From Bacteriovorax stolpii (GTDB taxonomy: Bacteria; Bdellovibrionota; Bacteriovoracia; Bacteriovoracales; Bacteriovoracaceae): DNA of 10,335 bases. Under the pieces are notes generated by a model. That model was not told the origin of the DNA, did not search any database, and saw only the letters and a program-made list of their open reading frames with translations. Shown here one piece after another: positions 6,618-10,335 of this stretch. The position numbers and the translations under genes were made by a program. Each line of letters begins with the position of its first letter. The first letter of the stretch is position 1. Location of the stretch: NCBI GenBank assembly GCA_945862475.1, contig CAMAYW010000049.1, positions 1 through 10,335 of the forward strand, in the 5' to 3' direction.

Positions 6618-6623
6618 TTCTGA

Positions 6624-7568
6624 GTGAGACGAATGGTCCTGGTCTCTGGTACCTCAAATCCTATTCTCTCTAAGAAAATCTCCGAATTTTTAGATGTTCC
6701 TCTTGTTAATCCTCAATTAAGACGCTTTGCTAACGGTGAGATCTACTGCGAAATTGATAAAAATGTTCGCGGTGCTGACGTGTTTGTGATCCAAAGCACT
6801 TGTGCTCCGGTGAATGAACATTTAATGGAATTATTGATCACTGTGGATGCCTTAAAGCGCGCTTCGGCAAATTCCATTACGGCGGTGGTTCCGCATTATG
6901 GCTACTCTCGTCAAGATAGAAAAAGTGCTCCCAGAACTCCGATCACAGCAAAACTTGTCGCCGACATGATGACCATTGCTGGTTGCTCTCGGGTTGTAAC
7001 GATGGATCTTCACGCGGGCCAGATTCAGGGATTTTTTAACATTCCTTTTGATAATATTTTTGCTTCACCTGTGATTTTAGATTGGGTACAAAAAAATCTT
7101 GATCCTAAAAATCTCATCACTGTTTCTCCAGATGCTGGAGGTGTTGAGCGTGTTCGTTATTACGCAAAAAGAATGAACGCGGATTTAGCCCTCATTGATA
7201 AACGTCGTACAGGACCTAATGTCGCCGAAGCGATGAATGTGATTGGGGACGTTAATGGGAAAGATTGTATTATTATTGATGACATGATCGATACGGCGGG
7301 AACTTTGGTTCAAGCAGCGAAAGCTCTTCGAAAAAATGGTGCAAAAAAAATCTATGCAGCGGCTACGCATCCTGTTTTTTCTCCTCCAGCGATCGAGCGA
7401 TTAGGTAGTTGTGAGGAACTTGAAGCCGTGATTGTGACAGATACTATTCCTCTCTCTGATGAAGCGAGAAAGTTAGATAAAATCAAAGTCGTCACAACCG
7501 CCGACATACTTGCCAAGGCCATTCACCGAACATTTAATCATGATTCGGTAAGCTCTCTTTTCATCTAA
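6624..7568 (+). CDS. prs: Ribose-phosphate pyrophosphokinase (PRPP synthetase)
   Basis: The enzyme transfers pyrophosphate from ATP to ribose 5-phosphate, making PRPP for purine, pyrimidine, NAD, histidine and tryptophan synthesis in the cytoplasm. The 314-residue length is typical of class I bacterial enzymes. Diagnostic elements in order are: RFANGEIYCEI (34-44); STCAPVNEHLMELL (58-71); HYGYSRQDRK (91-100) of the ATP site; the divalent-cation/ribose region DLHAGQIQGFF (128-138); VSPDAGGVERV (167-177); the flexible-loop IDKRR (191-195); and the PRPP-binding loop IIIDDMIDTAGT (216-227). The C-terminal SVSSLFI is also characteristic. The start is GTG at 6624, set by the AGGAG site. It follows tRNA-Gln by 34 bases and is followed after a single base by pth. 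Many relatives have rplY at that junction; it is absent here. Confidence 0.98.
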   Translation: MRRMVLVSGTSNPILSKKISEFLDVPLVNPQLRRFANGEIYCEIDKNVRGADVFVIQSTCAPVNEHLMELLITVDALKRASANSITAVVPHYGYSRQDRKSAPRTPITAKLVADMMTIAGCSRVVTMDLHAGQIQGFFNIPFDNIFASPVILDWVQKNLDPKNLITVSPDAGGVERVRYYAKRMNADLALIDKRRTGPNVAEAMNVIGDVNGKDCIIIDDMIDTAGTLVQAAKALRKNGAKKIYAAATHPVFSPPAIERLGSCEELEAVIVTDTIPLSDEARKLDKIKVVTTADILAKAIHRTFNHDSVSSLFI

Positions 7569-7569
7569 T

Positions 7570-8139
7570 ATGTTTCAGTTAATTGTCGGCGTAGGAAATC
7601 CTGGTGCTCAGTATGCTGAAACAAAACACAACATTGCTTGGATGCTTCTAGATGATTCTCCTTTGTTTGGAAGCGCCATTTGGAAAAGTAAATTTAAGGG
7701 TCTCTATGCTGAGGCGAGCTTTAAGGGCCATAAGTTTTACGCCCTAAAACCTCAGACCTTTATGAATCTCTCCGGTGAATCGGTTCAGCCCATGGCCGCC
7801 TTTTTTAAAATCCCTCCATCGGACATTTTAGTCATCCATGACGAACTCGATATTCCCTTTGGCCAGGTTCATTTTAAGATGGGTGGGGGTCTTGCGGGCC
7901 ATAATGGTTTGAAATCAATAGCCGCATGCCTTGGTACGGATCAATTTGCTCGCATGAGAATAGGAATAGGCCGACCTCCCCATGGGGACGTTTCCAACTG
8001 GGTTTTAGGCCCCTTTGGTAAGGACGAGAAGATACAATTGCCGCTTCTTCTCCAGAAATTGCATGACCCACTCATAAGCGCTATGGTAGATGGTTTAGGA
8101 AAAGTGGGAACTTATAATAAAAAAAATCTTTTAGCTTAA
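7570..8139 (+). CDS. pth: Peptidyl-tRNA hydrolase
   Basis: The enzyme cleaves the ester bond of peptidyl-tRNAs that drop off the ribosome, recycling tRNA; it is normally essential. At 189 residues it has the usual length. All key residues of the family can be placed: Asn10 in the VGNPG motif, catalytic His20 in ETKHN, Asn66 in KPQTFMNLSG, Asp91 in HDELD, and Asn112 in AGHNGLKSI (corresponding to Asn10, His20, Asn68, Asp93 and Asn114 of E. coli). RIGIGRPP at 130-137 is the usual later motif. The C-terminal lid is rich in Lys and Leu. Only one base separates the prs stop from this ATG and no Shine-Dalgarno sequence is visible, so translation is probably coupled to prs. Confidence 0.97.
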   Translation: MFQLIVGVGNPGAQYAETKHNIAWMLLDDSPLFGSAIWKSKFKGLYAEASFKGHKFYALKPQTFMNLSGESVQPMAAFFKIPPSDILVIHDELDIPFGQVHFKMGGGLAGHNGLKSIAACLGTDQFARMRIGIGRPPHGDVSNWVLGPFGKDEKIQLPLLLQKLHDPLISAMVDGLGKVGTYNKKNLLA

Positions 8140-8157
8140 AGAGAACGAGGAGTATTT

Positions 8158-9267
8158 ATGGGAATGAATTGTGGAATAGTGGGCTTACCAAATGTGGGTA
8201 AATCAACTATTTTTTCAGCACTAACTTCTGCACCAGCAGAGGCTGCAAATTATCCCTTTTGTACCATTGAACCCAATGTTGGAGTCGTACACGTTCCAGA
8301 TGAGCGTCTAGAAAAAATTGCTAAAATAGTTGGTCCAGAAAAAGTGATTCCGGCCGTAACGGAGTTTGTGGATATCGCGGGACTTGTAAAGGGTGCTTCT
8401 AAAGGCGAAGGACTTGGAAACCAATTTTTGGGACACATTCGCCAAGTGGGAGCTATTTGTCACGTGGTTCGTTGTTTTGAAGATGGTGACATTGTTCACG
8501 TTGCAGGAAAAGTTGATCCTGTTTCTGATATTGAAGTCATTAATATTGAACTTGCACTTGCTGATTTAGAATCAGTGACAAAAAGAATCCAAACACTCGA
8601 TAAATACTTAAAGTCCCAAGATAAAAAAGTTCAGCAAAAAGCTCTTATTTCAAAACCAATCTTAGAGAGACTTGTTAAAACTCTCGAAGCTGGTCATCCA
8701 GCAAGATCTCTTGAATTAGACGCGGATGAATTAGAGGCGATCTCTGATCTCCATCTCATCACTCTTAAAAAGATGCTTTATGTTTGTAACGTTGATGAAG
8801 CGAATCTTCTTGAAGAAAATGCTCACGTAAAAAAAGTGAAGGAAATCGCAGCTAAAGAAGGCTCTCAAGTTATTACGATCTGTGGAAAAATTGAATCTGA
8901 AATTGCGGCTCTTGAATCAAAAGAAGAAAAAGAAGCTTTCTTGAAAGATATTGGGATTGAAGAATCTGGTCTTTCTAAAATGATTAAAGCTGGTTACAGC
9001 ATGCTCGATATGTATACGTATTTCACTGCAGGTGTGAAAGAAGTGCGTGCTTGGACATTTCCAAAAGGAGCGAAGGCGCCTCAAGCAGCAGGTGTTATCC
9101 ATTCCGATTTTGAGCGTGGATTCATTAAAGCGGAGGTCTATCACTGTAATGATCTCTTTACTCTTGGAACGGAATCAAAAGTAAAAGAAGCAGGAAAATT
9201 TAGAATGGAAGGAAAAGAATACGAAGTGAAAGATGGTGATGTTATTCACTTTAAATTCAACGTTTAA
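8158..9267 (+). CDS. ychF: Ribosome-binding ATPase YchF (Obg-family P-loop protein)
   Basis: YchF/OLA1 is a universally conserved Obg-related P-loop protein that binds the 70S ribosome and prefers ATP over GTP. It has been linked to stress and redox responses and to translation. The 369 residues match the family (E. coli 363). Visible elements are: G1 GLPNVGKST at 9-17; switch II DIAGLVKGAS at 72-81; G4-position NVDE at 211-214, which replaces the GTP-specific NKxD and explains the ATP preference; a coiled-coil region (about 130-200); and a C-terminal TGS domain (about 283-367) ending DVIHFKFNV. The start is fixed by GAGGAG five bases before the ATG and by the conserved N-terminal MG..CGIVGLP pattern. 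It follows pth by 18 bases in the same operon. Its stop lies inside the convergent tetR-type gene (11-base overlap), with no obvious terminator of its own. Confidence 0.98.
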   Translation: MGMNCGIVGLPNVGKSTIFSALTSAPAEAANYPFCTIEPNVGVVHVPDERLEKIAKIVGPEKVIPAVTEFVDIAGLVKGASKGEGLGNQFLGHIRQVGAICHVVRCFEDGDIVHVAGKVDPVSDIEVINIELALADLESVTKRIQTLDKYLKSQDKKVQQKALISKPILERLVKTLEAGHPARSLELDADELEAISDLHLITLKKMLYVCNVDEANLLEENAHVKKVKEIAAKEGSQVITICGKIESEIAALESKEEKEAFLKDIGIEESGLSKMIKAGYSMLDMYTYFTAGVKEVRAWTFPKGAKAPQAAGVIHSDFERGFIKAEVYHCNDLFTLGTESKVKEAGKFRMEGKEYEVKDGDVIHFKFNV

Positions 9268-9916
9268 TTTCTAAATACGATACCAGCATCGCGATAAGTT
9301 CTTGAATAATGATCTCTTTTTTGTGGGCCCTGGGGCCCACAAAAGACATAAAAAAAACCGCTCTCACGGATTGAATACAAACATAGAAAGCTTCTTCCTG
9401 ATTTTTGGGACTTATTTCAAGTTCATAGTCCCTCGTCTTTCGCTGTAAAAATTCGACAATTAATTCATCTGCTTTATGGAAATGATTTAAGGAAACAACC
9501 CTGGGTGCCACTGAAAGAAGGGCCGTACTAACTTTCCCCATTTTAAGCCAAAGATCAAATTGAGATCTGACCAAAAGTTCAATCAATGTTTTTAGATCCA
9601 TTTTTTCTTGTGAAATTTCATTCAACGCCTTCTCAAAGTGAAGAAGATTTTCCTTCAGAATTCGTAGAAGTATTTTCTCTAAGATAGATTCTTTGTTATC
9701 AAAGTATTGATAAAGAGAACCAATAGAAACACCTGCGATCTCGGCAATTTTGTTGGTAGAGAGTTGAGATGACTCATCTTTCTTTAATAAAACCATGACT
9801 GCTTCTAAGATAGCATCGACGGTAATTTTTGATCGGTTTTGAGTTGGTTCTTTATTTCGTGATTTTGCCAAAAATGAGTCCAAGAAAGATCTATTTATTA
9901 AACCCAAGATAGACAT
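9257..9916 (-). CDS. TetR/AcrR-family transcriptional regulator
   Basis: It should be a dimeric DNA-binding repressor with a ligand- or dimer-forming C-terminal domain; target and ligand cannot be read from sequence. The 219 residues begin with an extra basic/polar arm of about 28 residues. The TetR DNA-binding domain follows, with the helix-turn-helix at about 54-76 showing the family hallmark IAEIAGVSIGSLYQYFDNKE. The C-terminal half is helical and diverged. The start is uncertain: ATG 9916 and TTG 9919 are adjacent, neither has a good ribosome binding site, and both lie inside the upstream transglycosylase gene (stop at 9891). Translational coupling is therefore likely. The stop is TGA, showing that TGA serves as a normal terminator in this genome. 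Its 3' end overlaps the end of ychF. Confidence 0.9.
   Translation of the reverse strand: MSILGLINRSFLDSFLAKSRNKEPTQNRSKITVDAILEAVMVLLKKDESSQLSTNKIAEIAGVSIGSLYQYFDNKESILEKILLRILKENLLHFEKALNEISQEKMDLKTLIELLVRSQFDLWLKMGKVSTALLSVAPRVVSLNHFHKADELIVEFLQRKTRDYELEISPKNQEEAFYVCIQSVRAVFFMSFVGPRAHKKEIIIQELIAMLVSYLEIKR
9319..9344. repeat. Perfect 12-base inverted repeat inside the tetR-type gene
   Basis: TTTTGTGGGCCC (9319-9330) and its exact complement (9333-9344) flank a TG dinucleotide. The repeat lies about 50 bases past the ychF stop and encodes part of the FVGPRAHKK segment of the regulator. The T run comes before and the A run after the stem on the plus strand, so it is not a canonical terminator in either direction. 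It could be an RNA hairpin or a protein-binding palindrome. Confidence 0.6.
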
Positions 9917-10335
9917 CAAAAATTTTATTCGCTTCTCTTGGATCTGTTAATTGATCGCTATTTTCTAAAAGAAGTTTATAAAAGAAGATATTTCTAAAAA
10001 TAAGTTTCACGTAATTTCTTGTTTCTAAAAAAGGAATCGCCTCAATATTTTTTAATATCGATTGTTCAGTATCAAAATATTGGGACTTCCATCTCTCCAC
10101 ACGCGCCTCACCCGCATTATAAGCGGCAAGTACATAGACAAGATTTCCATCATAGCGCTTCATGAGAGTCGTAAAATATTTGATTCCAAGTTCAATATTT
10201 ACTTCAGGATTAACCAGTTGCTTATCACCAACCGACTTTTTATACCGTCTTGCTGTCTTAGGCATGAGTTGCATAAGACCTCTCGCACCGACTGGTGATC
10301 TTGCTTCTGGATTAAAGACAGACTCCTGCCTAATA
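9891..10335 (-). CDS. Lytic transglycosylase, Slt family (GH23), 3' part; gene continues past the window
   Basis: The enzyme cleaves the MurNAc-GlcNAc bond of peptidoglycan with formation of a 1,6-anhydro ring, in the periplasm. The frame stays open to the window edge, giving 147 visible residues. The ATG at 10274 is internal, because the residues before it contain the catalytic motif. Visible motifs are: RQES with the catalytic Glu (visible residue 4), FNPEARSPVGARGLMQLMP (7-25), a helical GIKYFTTLMKRY segment, AAYNAG (70-75), and the Slt70-type IPFLETRNYVKLI segment (about 109-121). A short polar tail ends GFNK before a TAG stop. The N-terminal part, with any signal peptide and the helical superhelix of Slt70, would lie outside. 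Its 3' end overlaps the tetR-type gene by 26 bases, forming an operon. Confidence 0.93.
   Translation of the reverse strand, partial: IRQESVFNPEARSPVGARGLMQLMPKTARRYKKSVGDKQLVNPEVNIELGIKYFTTLMKRYDGNLVYVLAAYNAGEARVERWKSQYFDTEQSILKNIEAIPFLETRNYVKLIFRNIFFYKLLLENSDQLTDPREANKIFDVYLGFNK

Noticed and set aside
9319..9359. Rho-independent terminator for ychF
   Set aside because: The stem is strong, but on the plus strand it is followed by an A-rich run, not a U run. The T run precedes the stem, so it does not fit an intrinsic terminator.
10062..10298. Plus-strand frame of 78 codons opposite the lytic transglycosylase
   Set aside because: It is antisense to a frame with unmistakable GH23 motifs (catalytic RQES, AAYNAG), with no ribosome binding site or recognisable protein features of its own.

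Overview
This window comes from a moderately AT-rich bacterial chromosome. I infer a Gram-negative host from the outer-membrane beta-barrel gene and the periplasmic/exported proteins. The string tRNA-Gln, prs, pth, ychF is an old chromosomal neighbourhood in Proteobacteria and relatives. Overall style (many AAA/GAA/CTT codons, a Gln-rich secreted protein, an orphan barrel protein) would suit the Bdellovibrionota/Bacteriovoracales group, but that is an impression, not proof. I see no insertion sequence, prophage, integrase, rRNA or CRISPR array; this is core-type chromosome with a few lineage-specific genes.

Layout. Positions 1-2573 (+) hold the 3' part of an unrecognised gene translationally coupled to priA, the replication-restart helicase; this PriA appears to lack the winged-helix domain. 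Positions 2681-4807 (+) encode a large exported protein of unknown function with a Ser/Thr linker, a mostly helical middle and a Gln/Asn/Gly/Tyr/Met-rich, almost uncharged prion-like tail. A symmetrical, bidirectional terminator (4823-4859) separates it from a convergent outer-membrane barrel gene on the minus strand (6353 down to 5115). That gene is interrupted by an in-frame TGA. The same frame then continues for 78 more codons to 4878 and ends in a classical C-terminal Phe beta-signal. This is the most notable point of the window.

Positions 6393-6490 hold two divergent sigma70-like promoters, one for the barrel gene and one for a plus-strand housekeeping operon: tRNA-Gln(UUG), prs (PRPP synthetase), pth (peptidyl-tRNA hydrolase) and ychF (ribosome-associated ATPase). 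The rplY (L25/CTC) gene usually found between prs and pth is missing here. Positions 10335-9257 (minus) hold the 3' part of an Slt-type lytic transglycosylase gene overlapping a TetR-family regulator gene, whose 3' end overlaps the end of ychF by 11 bp.

Functionally, the plus-strand operon links nucleotide precursor supply (PRPP), tRNA supply and recycling, and ribosome-associated quality functions. The flanking genes deal with replication restart, the envelope (barrel protein, exported Gln-rich protein, murein lytic enzyme) and local regulation. There is no gene-free stretch over 300 bases once the barrel frame beyond the TGA is counted.
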